Shown one piece after another: positions 1 through 7,873 of a stretch of 29,387 nt of DNA. This stretch comes from a virus: IMG/VR virus record IMGVR_UViG_3300009605_002899, positions 1-29,387 of that record. One strand, 5' to 3'. The notes beneath the pieces were generated by a model. It had not been told where the DNA came from. It worked only from the letters and a program-made list of their open reading frames with translations, and ran no database searches. Made by a program: the position numbers and the translations under genes. Positions within the stretch are counted from its first letter, which is position 1. Each line of letters begins with the position of its first letter.

Positions 1-824
1 CCCTTAACTATCCTAGAGTACTTATCAAACTCACAAAGCCCTCCCTCTATTTCACGCATTTCATAAGGTCGATTGATTAATATCCATTTGTCTAGTCTTT
101 GTATAACCGTTTTATACAAAACATTCATTTCTTTATTCCAATCGTGGCTACGTTTACAAAAACCTAACTCACGACCAGTTAGTCGGTTGAGTCCTCGCAT
201 TGCTCCTGGACCAGCATTAGCCCATGTCACTATATCATTAGCATTTTTTAGCAAGTACGTGTGTCTTAAATCAGTCACTACTTCATAAGCCATGAACGGC
301 CCCATGTAAGGGTAATCTCTAAGAAGTTTCCATGTCTCCTCTAGGTTCATGTTTTCGCTAACGATCTTATTAACAAGTATTTCTCTATCGTTCCACATGT
401 GTGAGATACACTCAGCCACACCCGAAACCTTATCCATACCGTTGGGTGTTTTAATAATATAAGCACCTGTAACCCATTTAGGCTGTTTGGTAATCTCTTC
501 GATAGCCTTTTTTCTATCCCAGTTTTGGATTAAATCATTCTTTATTAGAGTTCTACCTGTCTCAATAAAATTAAACCATCGAAAGATAACCGTAGCCATA
601 AGTACACTTGGGTCATCCTTCAACGGTTCTCTAATATGTTCTCTAAACCACCTAGTAGTTCTGTCGTCTTCTCGAAATACCTGACAAAACTTGAACTGTC
701 GTAAAATAGGATTACCTGTCCAGGGAGGAGGCTCTTTCTGTACTTCCTTTCTAATACGGATTCGCTCTCTTTCCTCTTGCCAATAGCAATAATTCTCTAT
801 CTCATCTTCAAGAAACTTTACCAT
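1..824 (-). CDS. HMUDK/aGPT-pyrophosphorylase helical-family protein, 3' end missing
   Basis: The gene starts with ATG at 824 and stays open to the left window edge, so the C-terminus is missing; 274 residues are visible. They carry what I recognise as the family's hallmarks: PPPWTGNPIL near residue 33, then RQFKFCQVFREDDRTTRW, a FRWFNFIETGRTL helix, YPYMGPFMAYEVVTDLRHTY, the PGAMRGLNRLTGRE segment, and LCEFDKYSR near the visible end. The family (5-hydroxymethyl-dU DNA kinase helical domain / alpha-glutamyl-putrescinyl-thymine pyrophosphorylase) takes part in hypermodification of thymine in phage DNA. No P-loop kinase domain is visible, so a stand-alone pyrophosphorylase-type member is likelier than a kinase fusion, though a domain could lie beyond the edge. 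ATG overlaps the stop of the methyltransferase gene (TAATG), indicating translational coupling. Family placement is fairly sure; the exact reaction is inferred. Confidence 0.75.
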   Translation of the reverse strand, partial: MVKFLEDEIENYCYWQEERERIRIRKEVQKEPPPWTGNPILRQFKFCQVFREDDRTTRWFREHIREPLKDDPSVLMATVIFRWFNFIETGRTLIKNDLIQNWDRKKAIEEITKQPKWVTGAYIIKTPNGMDKVSGVAECISHMWNDREILVNKIVSENMNLEETWKLLRDYPYMGPFMAYEVVTDLRHTYLLKNANDIVTWANAGPGAMRGLNRLTGRELGFCKRSHDWNKEMNVLYKTVIQRLDKWILINRPYEMREIEGGLCEFDKYSRIVK

Positions 825-1672
825 TACTTTTTCCACAACACCCAAGAACAGTTATTGGAGTACTCAGGAAAAGGAGCAGCAGCAACTACACGTAGAAATT
901 GCCTACCGTATCGGGATTCCAGTAGTTCTAATTGCTCAGGCGACCAAGGATGTTTTTGACATTTCGCCTCTCTCATTGCTTTTCTTAGCTTAGGTAACTG
1001 TATAAAAGTCCCTGTAACGCTTTGAATAATGAAGTTTCTTTGTAGTTCCTCTTTAAGTTCTTCAAACCCCCACTCATAGACATGGTCTTCAGGTAGTTTA
1101 TCATTAGAGCCGTCGTGGTTAGGACAAGAGACAAACGCTAATGCATGGGGTTTCATTACTCTAGCTGCTTCATCTAGCCAAGGCCCAACAAACTCTCTAC
1201 CCATATGTTCAATAACTTCAGTAGTCCAGAACAGGTCTATTGATTCACTAGGGATGTCCAAAATAGGGTTAACGGTTACATCTTGTATTCTGATCTCACC
1301 ATTAAAATTCTTAAACCAAGTTGAGTCTTTTAACAATCCTCCTGAATTAGACCAGAAAGGGTTTTCCATTTCGCAAGCAGGGTCTATGTCGTAACCTGTA
1401 TAAGAAGCAATGACATCGGATTTCTTTATAACGTAGGCTTTGTATAGATTCCTCAGAACCCAACACTCACCACATCCCACTTCAAGGGTGTTTAATGGTC
1501 TGCCGAGTCGTTTAGCTTCTTCGATACATAAAGTAGCTATCTTATCGTAACGGCTCATATGAGCTAGTTCATCAGGTCTCCAATTAGCTAGTACTCCAGC
1601 ACTGGCTATGTTCATTCTCGTATTTTTACTGTCATTTTCATTAACAGTAAGTTTCTTTCTGATTGATGACAT
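824..1672 (-). CDS. Class I SAM-dependent methyltransferase
   Basis: This 282-aa protein has a Rossmann-type methyltransferase core: motif I LEVGCGE at about residues 63-69, an acidic end of strand 2 in YTGYDID, and the IDLFWTTEVIEHMG segment followed by DEAARVMKPHALAFVSCPN, typical of class I enzymes. The substrate is not evident; neither a DNA adenine motif (DPPY-like) nor a cytosine-C5 PC motif is seen, so small-molecule, protein or modified-base targets are all open. An upstream in-frame ATG at 1693 lies inside the previous gene; ATG at 1672 is preferred because it forms a TAATG junction with the upstream stop. The stop likewise overlaps the start of the putative thymine-hypermodification gene, so the two enzymes are probably made together and may share a pathway; that link is inference. 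Confidence 0.8.
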   Translation of the reverse strand: MSSIRKKLTVNENDSKNTRMNIASAGVLANWRPDELAHMSRYDKIATLCIEEAKRLGRPLNTLEVGCGECWVLRNLYKAYVIKKSDVIASYTGYDIDPACEMENPFWSNSGGLLKDSTWFKNFNGEIRIQDVTVNPILDIPSESIDLFWTTEVIEHMGREFVGPWLDEAARVMKPHALAFVSCPNHDGSNDKLPEDHVYEWGFEELKEELQRNFIIQSVTGTFIQLPKLRKAMREAKCQKHPWSPEQLELLESRYGRQFLRVVAAAPFPEYSNNCSWVLWKK

Positions 1673-2217
1673 TATTGATTTGCCTCCCACCAACTTGGTT
1701 TATTCCTTCCCTTTTCCCACTTAGCGTAATGTTTTTCATTGATAACGTAGTTACGATAGGCAAGAACAGAGTCCTCATTCTTATACTCATCGGGCATGGC
1801 CTGAGCTACATCGGTCATAAGCCCTCTAGTAATTCGTTTAGGCATTAAGTACAGGGCATCCGCTAGATCTTTAACAGTGCGATGAGTTCGTTTATAGCGG
1901 TAGGTGTATTCCTTACCTAGAGCTAGAAAATGCTTATAAAGCCACCAGTAGTTACCACTACACTCTCTAACCCAGACACTACACGGATGGTTTATGTGAC
2001 AAACTTGGTATAAAACGTCTTCACGTTTATCAGGTAAAGTCCACGCTTTAACCATGGTTTTACCTGACTTAGAAGGTTTACGGATTTCCCAACCGTCAAG
2101 AATCCGATGAGCTGTTGAAAGCATCTGTGCAGACTCAAGTATCATTTTAACCAACATCTTATCAGGCTGTGCCTTCGCAGAAACTGTAGGGTCTTCGCTG
2201 AGATAGAATATGTTCAC
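1672..2217 (-). CDS. Conserved phage protein of unknown function (NIFYL...DPxxxAxxxxDK family)
   Basis: A 181-aa protein starting with GTG at 2217 (mature start MNIFYLSEDPT). A longer frame open to 2277 exists, but an AAAGGAG ribosome-binding site lies six bases upstream of the GTG and the residues before it are a lysine-rich run with no family resemblance. The sequence (DKMLVKMILESAQMLSTAHRILDGW, HINHPCSVWVRE..YWWLYKHF, EYTYRY, MPDEYK, AYRNYVINEKHYAKWEKGR, ending in PSWW) resembles proteins I recall from many marine phages and cyanophages, usually left unnamed. It is rich in conserved His, Trp and Tyr, suggesting an enzyme or nucleic-acid-binding fold, but I assign no function. It is coupled by TAATG to the downstream methyltransferase. 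Confidence 0.75.
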   Translation of the reverse strand: MNIFYLSEDPTVSAKAQPDKMLVKMILESAQMLSTAHRILDGWEIRKPSKSGKTMVKAWTLPDKREDVLYQVCHINHPCSVWVRECSGNYWWLYKHFLALGKEYTYRYKRTHRTVKDLADALYLMPKRITRGLMTDVAQAMPDEYKNEDSVLAYRNYVINEKHYAKWEKGRNKPSWWEANQ

Positions 2218-2223
2218 TTTTTT

Positions 2224-2230
2224 CTCCTTT
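2224..2230 (-). promoter_or_regulatory. Ribosome-binding site that sets a GTG start
   Basis: AAAGGAG on the minus strand, followed by six A residues and GTG at 2217. It is the reason for choosing this start over an in-frame start 60 bases upstream. Confidence 0.7.
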
Positions 2231-2289
2231 CTTTTAACACATACGCTAGTACCTTTATACTTTACTTTTATATGCAAAGTAAAGGACTT

Positions 2290-3786
2290 TCATAGTTGAT
2301 AGCAGCGCGGCGATTTAGGCTCAATTAAGTACAAGTTTTCTTTAGTTCTGGTTATTCCAACATAAAAAACTCTGTTTTCATCATCGGGGTTTTGCTGATA
2401 GTTTTTATAGACTCGAGTTGTTATGTCTGTTAACAAGACAACGTTAGTGGCTTCACCGCCCTTAGCAGCGTGTATGGTTGATAAACGTATCCTTGGCTGC
2501 TTAGTTATCTTCTCTCCTCTACGTAACATTGCTCTTATGTAACTAACCTCACTGGGACTTAATAAAGTAAAAACGTCATACCAATGTCCGTCTGGTAGGT
2601 CAGGAAAATGGCTTTTAAGATCTTGGTACTGTAGTGTTAGTGCAGAGTCCAGTAAATCTAGCTTTTTAGGTTTCTCTACTTTTATGTATTTCAGTATGTT
2701 AGCGCACTCACCTAAAGTAATGCTCTCTCCCTTCGATAAATGTTCCCAAAAAACAACAGCTCTGACTTTTGCCTCTGAAATGCTTGGCCTACCTTTTACT
2801 TCAAAAAACCACCCCTCGTTTCTACAGTACTCATCAACCGCCTCCAGTAAGTAGTTCGTTCTAGCTAAGACTAGCCAATCTCCTTTCTCCATATTAACTA
2901 GCTCTATGGTTGGTTCCCAACGCACCACTCCTTCCTCTTTTCTAGGTGTCCACTCCTTATAGATCCTGGATCGAACTTGTCCTATACATTGGGTGGCTAA
3001 TTCGTGAACTGCTGCAGGGACTCGATAAGATTGTTTAAGCACCATAGCGTTTTTAGAGTTATCTATCAGGTAGTCGACATCAGCTCCTGCCCATTTATAA
3101 ATAGCTTGGTCGTCATCTCCTGCTACATAGATCTTTGTAGACCTTTCGGCAAGTTTACGAACTACCGACCATTGCAAAGGGGACAAGTCCTGAGCTTCAT
3201 CTACAAACATAACATCTAGTGAAGGAATATCGCCTTCATGCAAAAACTTATAGAGCATGTCGGTATAGTCCACGAGCAGTCTGTCTTTTTTAAATAGCTT
3301 CAGACCTCTGGCGAATCGCTCTAATTCAAACCAACCAACAGCATCTTCAACCTCGTGCCACTGCTGCTCTAACGGTATGTTACGCATCCTAGCAAGATTC
3401 TCTATAAAAGCTAATCGATCATCGTGCGTCATGCCAAATAGATGCCCATCATCTGATGTAGTTCTACCGCTTAGTCTTATGTTTAGTTTTTCGTTTAGGT
3501 CTTTTATATCTGTATGACTTACCACACTTTCTCTAGTTAATCCTAGTTGTCGAAACGCTAATGAATGTAATGTTCTAAAGAAAGGTAAGCTTCTATCACT
3601 TATATTGAATTTACTTATGGCTCTTTGTTTTCCTTCTTTTACTGCTTTTTTGGTAAACGTAAAGAACCCTATATTCTCAGGCTCTGTTCCACTTTCTAGT
3701 TCATCCTCTATAAGACTAAGTAATGTGCTTGTTTTTCCTGTCCCAGGAGGTCCAAGAATAACTTGTGTATGGCTCGGTAAGGTCAC
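2290..3786 (-). CDS. UvrD/PcrA-type superfamily 1 DNA helicase
   Basis: A 498-aa ATP-dependent DNA helicase. Motifs appear in order: Walker A GPPGTGKT at residues 12-19, motif Ia FFTFTKKA, Walker B FVDEAQDLSPLQW near residue 195, motif III GDDDQAIYKWAGAD, motif IV LKQSYRVP, motif V STIHAAKGGEA and motif VI RVFYVGITRTKENLYLI. It is shorter than cellular UvrD (about 720 aa) and has reduced 1B/2B domains, as in compact phage helicases. It starts with GTG at 3786 overlapping the TGA of the AlkB-like gene (GTGA), so it is translationally coupled. Its place after the primase suggests a role in phage replication or recombination. Confidence 0.93.
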   Translation of the reverse strand: MTLPSHTQVILGPPGTGKTSTLLSLIEDELESGTEPENIGFFTFTKKAVKEGKQRAISKFNISDRSLPFFRTLHSLAFRQLGLTRESVVSHTDIKDLNEKLNIRLSGRTTSDDGHLFGMTHDDRLAFIENLARMRNIPLEQQWHEVEDAVGWFELERFARGLKLFKKDRLLVDYTDMLYKFLHEGDIPSLDVMFVDEAQDLSPLQWSVVRKLAERSTKIYVAGDDDQAIYKWAGADVDYLIDNSKNAMVLKQSYRVPAAVHELATQCIGQVRSRIYKEWTPRKEEGVVRWEPTIELVNMEKGDWLVLARTNYLLEAVDEYCRNEGWFFEVKGRPSISEAKVRAVVFWEHLSKGESITLGECANILKYIKVEKPKKLDLLDSALTLQYQDLKSHFPDLPDGHWYDVFTLLSPSEVSYIRAMLRRGEKITKQPRIRLSTIHAAKGGEATNVVLLTDITTRVYKNYQQNPDDENRVFYVGITRTKENLYLIEPKSPRCYQL

Positions 3787-4379
3787 AAACCACTTCTAAA
3801 AGTTAAGCTAATTCGACTTTCACAACCAATTAAAGCAGGAATAGAATGGGTTGCTGTCATCTGAGAATGGCCATCGAACATATAAACATCTCCTTCTTCT
3901 AACAAGAATCGAGTTGTTTCTGGTATGTATCGTTCACTAAGTTGTTCTTGATCAACCCATAGTTCACTTGTATTAGTCTCGGGCTTTATAGGAACATTAT
4001 ATTCATTCCACTCAAAAACTCTAGTTCCACCGAATGAGATACCTAGAACAACATCATCCAGCGTAGGGACTGTGTCAGAATGATGAGGGACAAAAGCTTC
4101 TCCTGTTTCATAAAGACCACATAAACAGAAAGTAAATTCAATAGGTCTATCCATCATTGTAGAAGCCCATTCTTCAGCTTTATTCTTAATTTGCTCCATA
4201 GACGGTGTCCAAGGGTCAGGAGTGTAGAGCTTTCCTGCGTAGTTAAATTCTGACACTCCATAGCCTTTTGTTGGCCTACCGTAAACAGTTTTCCCCTTGA
4301 AGACTCTAACCTTTGGTCGATCCCAAGTGGTGATATTAGGATCATCATCCTCGAATACTTCCTTAGCAAAACAAGTCAT
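3783..4379 (-). CDS. AlkB-like 2-oxoglutarate/Fe(II) dioxygenase
   Basis: A 198-aa protein with the complete AlkB-type cofactor set: iron ligands H100-x-D102 (PHHSD), strand LGISFGGTRVFEW, the TTRFLLEEGDVYMFDG hairpin, distal iron ligand H178 (TATHSIP) and 2OG-binding arginines in SRISLTFR (R189 and R195). AlkB enzymes oxidise N-alkylated bases in DNA or RNA; other branches hydroxylate or demethylate different substrates. The start overlaps the primase stop (ATGA) and the stop overlaps the helicase start (GTGA), so it sits in the middle of the replication operon, suggesting that phage nucleic acid is its substrate. Repair of alkylation damage is the simplest reading; tailoring of a modified base is the alternative. 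Confidence 0.85.
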   Translation of the reverse strand: MTCFAKEVFEDDDPNITTWDRPKVRVFKGKTVYGRPTKGYGVSEFNYAGKLYTPDPWTPSMEQIKNKAEEWASTMMDRPIEFTFCLCGLYETGEAFVPHHSDTVPTLDDVVLGISFGGTRVFEWNEYNVPIKPETNTSELWVDQEQLSERYIPETTRFLLEEGDVYMFDGHSQMTATHSIPALIGCESRISLTFRSGL

Positions 4380-5899
4380 AAGAGGTTATCCTTAAATTCG
4401 GGTAAGTCATGCGGCTCTTCCTGTGCTTTAAATTCTTCTATAAACCAAACGTTTACACCTTTGCCTTTTATGTTAAAAAAGTAAGGCTCCCCTTGAAGTT
4501 GTTTTAATTTAGAAGTTAGTTTGTTTCTTTGGTATTCCTTGAAGTTGTTTCTATGTAAGTACTCCATTAGATCCATTAACCTAAAATAAGTTCTACCTTT
4601 ATGTGTCCAAGGTTTGTGTAGTAATAGCTCGTCTCTTTCTCTAGCAGGACGCTCGGTACAGAAAGATTCTAATAGCTCCATAAAATGTCCTTCTGTGGAG
4701 CTCTCTTTAGGCACTTCAACTACGGTTAATGCATCAAGTAACTGTTGTATTATCTGTCGCCAAACGTTTTCTTTTACCTTGGGAGGTATTTTGTTTAAGG
4801 CATCCATACACTTACGTTGGAATCTGTTTTGATTTAATAGGTCATCTGTTTCGAGCTCTAACCGACCACCCTCTACATCCAGGAACCAGATAGGGGGGTC
4901 ACTGTCTTGTTTCGTGAGGTTACTGAATAAGGGAGTGCCGCCGTTAGCTCCAATCCCGAACTTACGAGTTCTACATAAGGGACTGTTGCAGTGACTAGCT
5001 ATAGGCTGATCATTACATCTAAAAAAGTAATCCTTTCTCTGTAACTGTTTACCTACTGTTAGAACTTCTTGAGCTCCCAACGGGGGCTGCATAAACTTTA
5101 TGTTGACATCCTCTAGTCTTTTCTCCCAATCATCCGGGTATTTCTTTCTTAAGAAGACGCCCACATTAAACAGTCCAGAGTTTCTTGAACCTTTAGGAAA
5201 CCCCTGCACAACTAAATGCTGTATACAAGGCGGTGCTTGGTCTAACCATTCTAAATTCTCGTTTAAAGGGCTTGCTTCTAAACGTTCTAAAGCACTAGAA
5301 CTAAGCTCTAGTTCTTTTGCATAATCTAAGAATTCTTGCGGGGTCATTGCTGCCCCATCACTGCCATAGGCGTATCGAGTAGAGTTTTCTCCACCAAAAT
5401 AAGGCATGTTAAGTGTGCTGCCTCTATCGCCACGGTCTAACAGTAACTGTGTTTGTTTAGGAAAGATCTCTGTCTGTCCGTACCCTATCGCAGCAGCTAC
5501 CTGTCTTAGTTTTCTTTGTAGCATGGACGCAGTTACCGGCTCAGATAAAAATATGTAGAGATGTGCTCCACCACTTTTACTACGGCACAATATTAATGGT
5601 AGTTTTTGCTTAGCTATCTTGATCGCTAGATCTTTTAGATCTATGTGATACTCATCAACGTCTATAGCTCCCCAAACGCAATTGTTATTTTCATCAATAG
5701 CTACGAGACCTACGCTTTGATGACCAGACAAGTGGTCTTCCCATAACTTCAATAAGTCGTTATCGGATAACTCCTTAGATATAGTAATGTTTTTACCACT
5801 TGCCTTTCCATCTTCCCTCGTTTCATTGTTAGCTGTGAAAGTCCCATACGCTTGACGTAAACCAGCATAGCGTACAGCAAAGTCCTCTGCTAACGACAT
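4376..5899 (-). CDS. Archaeo-eukaryotic-type primase (AEP/PrimPol)
   Basis: A 507-aa primase. The AEP catalytic core is visible: metal-binding DxD in WGAIDVDEY (D80, D82), then the RSKSGGAHLYIFL motif with H113, TEIFPKQ, and the LNMPYFGG segment. A second region after residue 290 has cysteines and a histidine (CNDQPIASHCNSPLC) that look like a small zinc site, followed by a helical C-terminal part, perhaps a PriCT-like or helicase-contact domain. AEP enzymes make primers and sometimes polymerise DNA. An AAGGAG ribosome-binding site precedes ATG at 5899. No DnaB-like helicase motifs are present in the protein; the SF1 helicase two genes downstream is a likely partner. Confidence 0.85.
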   Translation of the reverse strand: MSLAEDFAVRYAGLRQAYGTFTANNETREDGKASGKNITISKELSDNDLLKLWEDHLSGHQSVGLVAIDENNNCVWGAIDVDEYHIDLKDLAIKIAKQKLPLILCRSKSGGAHLYIFLSEPVTASMLQRKLRQVAAAIGYGQTEIFPKQTQLLLDRGDRGSTLNMPYFGGENSTRYAYGSDGAAMTPQEFLDYAKELELSSSALERLEASPLNENLEWLDQAPPCIQHLVVQGFPKGSRNSGLFNVGVFLRKKYPDDWEKRLEDVNIKFMQPPLGAQEVLTVGKQLQRKDYFFRCNDQPIASHCNSPLCRTRKFGIGANGGTPLFSNLTKQDSDPPIWFLDVEGGRLELETDDLLNQNRFQRKCMDALNKIPPKVKENVWRQIIQQLLDALTVVEVPKESSTEGHFMELLESFCTERPARERDELLLHKPWTHKGRTYFRLMDLMEYLHRNNFKEYQRNKLTSKLKQLQGEPYFFNIKGKGVNVWFIEEFKAQEEPHDLPEFKDNLL

Positions 5900-5913
5900 A
5901 CAGTATCTCCTTT

Positions 5914-6687
5914 TTAGATAATGTCGTTAGTAGTATCATTTTGCTGTTCTTGCTTTACCTCAACGTTTCCAGACCTAGCTGCAGACATAAAGTCTCTAGC
6001 TATCAAAGCATTACTTATTTCTGTTGGCCCTTCTTGGTTAATACTGTAAGAGTTCCAACTACCTTTGTCATTAGACATTACGGTTGAGGTTAGCCTGTAG
6101 GTAAATGCAAACATCGGGGCTTCTACCGAATCCCCCTTAGAGTTTTGTACCCTAGCCATTCTTAACATCGTTAGCCATTTTCTAGCAACACCTAACTGTG
6201 TAGAGGTGAGAGCAAGAACTGCTTGCTGAGGAGCACCTTCAGAAACTATAAGCACGAAAAACTGAGCTGTTTCTACAATCTCATTACCCGCTGGAGTGTA
6301 GTTCCTTCTGTTTTCTGGGTCTCTTGTACAGGTAGTCAAGATAGAAATATCATGGTTAGCATTAACAAGTCCACCACCCTTTTCTCTGGGAATCCACTCA
6401 ATATACTTCTTATTATAGGCACAGGGAACTATCAAGATTCCTTTCTCTCCGTTATAGGCATCTCCTGTAACCGTATTATAAAGGTCTCCTGAACTAGCGT
6501 TTTCCACATAGCTTCCATGTTGTTTTTGTAGTTGAGGTGATAGAGGTTGTAAAACCCTAATGAAAGGTATTGCGAAATCCTCTGCGGTTGTTTCCTCTAA
6601 CCCGGTGCCACCTGATAATAAATCATCATTAAATGAGGTTAGTGCTGTAGTCTTAGAGTGAGCTACTTCCTTTTTATCTTCTGCCAT
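5914..6687 (-). CDS. Conserved phage early protein, possible ssDNA-binding or recombination protein
   Basis: A 257-aa protein with a low-complexity start and an acidic/glutamine-rich tail (VKQEQQNDTTNDII). The middle (AEDFAIPFIRVLQPLSPQL, GDLYNTVTGDAYNGEKGILI, VPCAYNKKYIEWIPRE, LTSTQLGVARKWLTML) resembles proteins I recall in marine podoviruses, found next to the same small partner gene seen here at 6692-7270. A beta-rich core and flexible acidic C-terminus would fit a phage single-strand-binding protein such as T7 gp2.5, but no diagnostic motif proves this. The start is supported by AAGGA eight bases upstream. Its place just before the primase supports a replication role. Confidence 0.7.
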   Translation of the reverse strand: MAEDKKEVAHSKTTALTSFNDDLLSGGTGLEETTAEDFAIPFIRVLQPLSPQLQKQHGSYVENASSGDLYNTVTGDAYNGEKGILIVPCAYNKKYIEWIPREKGGGLVNANHDISILTTCTRDPENRRNYTPAGNEIVETAQFFVLIVSEGAPQQAVLALTSTQLGVARKWLTMLRMARVQNSKGDSVEAPMFAFTYRLTSTVMSNDKGSWNSYSINQEGPTEISNALIARDFMSAARSGNVEVKQEQQNDTTNDII

Positions 6688-6691
6688 GGTG

Positions 6692-7270
6692 TTAATCCTT
6701 CTTAATTATAGCTTTAGTACCTATGTAGATACCAAAAGGCTCTGTTGGTATGTCATTCCCCGAAGTAAACTGCTCTTTAATAAAAGCTCTTAGTGTGCTT
6801 GGGTGAATGCTCTGACGTACCTCTGGTGATAGTCCTCTGGACTGTAAAGCTGAAACAGTTTGGTTAACTACCTCAGTTTCTTCACGTCCAAACTTTAAAA
6901 GAACTTCATTCTTTATGAGTCCTTCATGTCCATTAGACACTAACCATTCATACGCTTTTTCTTGGTTTGCTTTAGAGATGTGAGCCTTATAAAACTCATT
7001 AATAGAGATTTTCTCCCCCGTACTGAGCGTTATTTGAGTGAGCCCTGCAGCTTGCATTGCGTCAGGTAACTCTTGCTCCGAAGTCAAACGAAGCTCTTCT
7101 TTTTTAGCTTTTAAATTAGCTTCTAACTCTGACACCTGTAGGGCGAGTTCTAACTGTTTATTAGCTAAACCTGAAACTACAGAGAGTTCTCCATCAGTAA
7201 CATCATTAGTCCACTCTTGAACATCTTTTGTACCGACTAAGTCTTCAAAGGTTGGTTTCTTCTGATCCAT
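6692..7270 (-). CDS. Conserved phage early protein with coiled coil, function unknown
   Basis: A 192-aa protein. Residues about 35-70 (LELALQVSELEANLKAKKEELRLTSEQ) form a likely coiled coil; the rest (STGEKISINEFYKAHISK, AYEWLVSNGHEGLIKNEV, LKFGREE, HPSTLRAFIKEQF, EPFGIYIGTKAII) resembles a small conserved family in marine podoviruses paired with the downstream 257-aa protein. An AAAGGAG site six bases upstream supports ATG at 7270, so the gene overlaps the previous one by 26 bases. A DNA-binding or single-strand-binding accessory role is plausible from context only. Confidence 0.75.
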   Translation of the reverse strand: MDQKKPTFEDLVGTKDVQEWTNDVTDGELSVVSGLANKQLELALQVSELEANLKAKKEELRLTSEQELPDAMQAAGLTQITLSTGEKISINEFYKAHISKANQEKAYEWLVSNGHEGLIKNEVLLKFGREETEVVNQTVSALQSRGLSPEVRQSIHPSTLRAFIKEQFTSGNDIPTEPFGIYIGTKAIIKKD

Positions 7271-7589
7271 CTATTTCTCCTTTCTTATGTAAATCAATAT
7301 CAACAGGGTAATACATACCCTCTTGCCTATCCCATTTCAATATACTATAGCTACCTCTATTATAAAATGCAGCGATAGAACACGCCACTCCTATAGCAGC
7401 AGGATCCCCTATCAGTAATAGGTAATCCCCTGTCTTATAGTCGTGTAGAATACTTTTCATTCTGCGAACTGAGGGAGATGCACTTAGCATAATTTGTGCA
7501 TTAGAAGGTAACAGAACTTCAAAATCACCATACTGCCTAGCAGAAGCGATATTTCGTCCGGGAACCTCCTGTACGACATAGACTGTCAC
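7245..7589 (-). CDS. Conserved phage early protein, function unknown
   Basis: A 114-aa protein and the first gene of the leftward early operon. It starts with GTG at 7589, supported by GGAG six bases upstream. The pattern YVVQEVPGRNIASARQYGD..VLLP, then DYLLLIGDPAAIGVACSIAA and SILKWDRQEGMYYPVDIDL, resembles a small family common in marine phages. The GDPAAIG loop and conserved KWDRQ give no clear function. It is the gene closest to the candidate minus-strand promoter at 7628-7656 and is thus probably among the first transcribed. Confidence 0.75.
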   Translation of the reverse strand: MTVYVVQEVPGRNIASARQYGDFEVLLPSNAQIMLSASPSVRRMKSILHDYKTGDYLLLIGDPAAIGVACSIAAFYNRGSYSILKWDRQEGMYYPVDIDLHKKGEIDGSEETNL

Positions 7590-7627
7590 TATTTTCTCCT
7601 TTCTTATTTCTTATTTCTAGTAAATAA

Positions 7628-7656
7628 ATTTTATATATGAGTAAGGACAAAGTAAA
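7628..7656 (-). promoter_or_regulatory. Candidate sigma70-type promoter for the leftward early operon
   Basis: On the minus strand, TTTACT (7651-7656) is followed by a 17-base spacer and TAAAAT (7628-7633), about 40 bases upstream of the first early gene. The match is 4/6 and 5/6 to the consensus. The region is very AT-rich, so chance matches are possible. Confidence 0.45.
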
Positions 7657-7691
7657 GCCCTATTGCCGATATGTGTTTTTTTAACTAAAAA

Positions 7692-7717
7692 AAGTTTTCT
7701 AAAAAAGTTTTCTAAAA
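7692..7717. repeat. Two tandem copies of a 13-bp AT-rich repeat
   Basis: AAGTTTTCTAAAA occurs twice back to back at 7692-7704 and 7705-7717, in the intergenic control region between the two divergent transcription units. It could be a protein-binding site or a bent A-tract region; it codes for nothing convincing. Confidence 0.6.
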
Positions 7718-7801
7718 CTACTAATAACTCTAATAAAGTAATACTGATCCTAACGAAACGTAGAGTCTTAGGGACTATACCAATATTAGAGGGCATGGAA
7801 G

Positions 7802-7835
7802 AACTATTAGTTTGGGCTATAAAACTATTAGTTTG
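7802..7835. repeat. Twin palindromic repeats, candidate operator
   Basis: AACTATTAGTTTG occurs at 7802-7814 and again at 7823-7835, exactly 21 bp apart. Each copy contains AACTA-T-TAGTT, an inverted repeat of 5-bp arms around one base. Palindromic sites two helical turns apart on the same DNA face, directly upstream of a possible -10 box, look like operator sites for a dimeric regulator. No regulator gene is seen in the window. Confidence 0.55.
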
Positions 7836-7840
7836 TAATA

Positions 7841-7846
7841 TATAAT
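7841..7846 (+). promoter_or_regulatory. Candidate -10 box upstream of the SNF2 helicase gene
   Basis: TATAAT lies 27 bases before the ATG at 7874, immediately after the twin palindromic repeats, which would cover the -35 region. No good -35 hexamer is present at 17 bases, so the promoter may need an activator or may not be real. Confidence 0.35.
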
Positions 7847-7873
7847 CTCACTTAGAAATTAGAAAGGGTTAGT

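Noticed and set aside
1673-1693. Longer start for the methyltransferase
   Set aside because: The extra seven residues lie inside the upstream gene, while ATG at 1672 makes a TAATG junction typical of this genome.
7663-7845. A 60-codon plus-strand frame in the control region
   Set aside because: It starts with TTG, has no ribosome-binding site, and consists mainly of the AT-rich repeats; the region is better read as regulatory.
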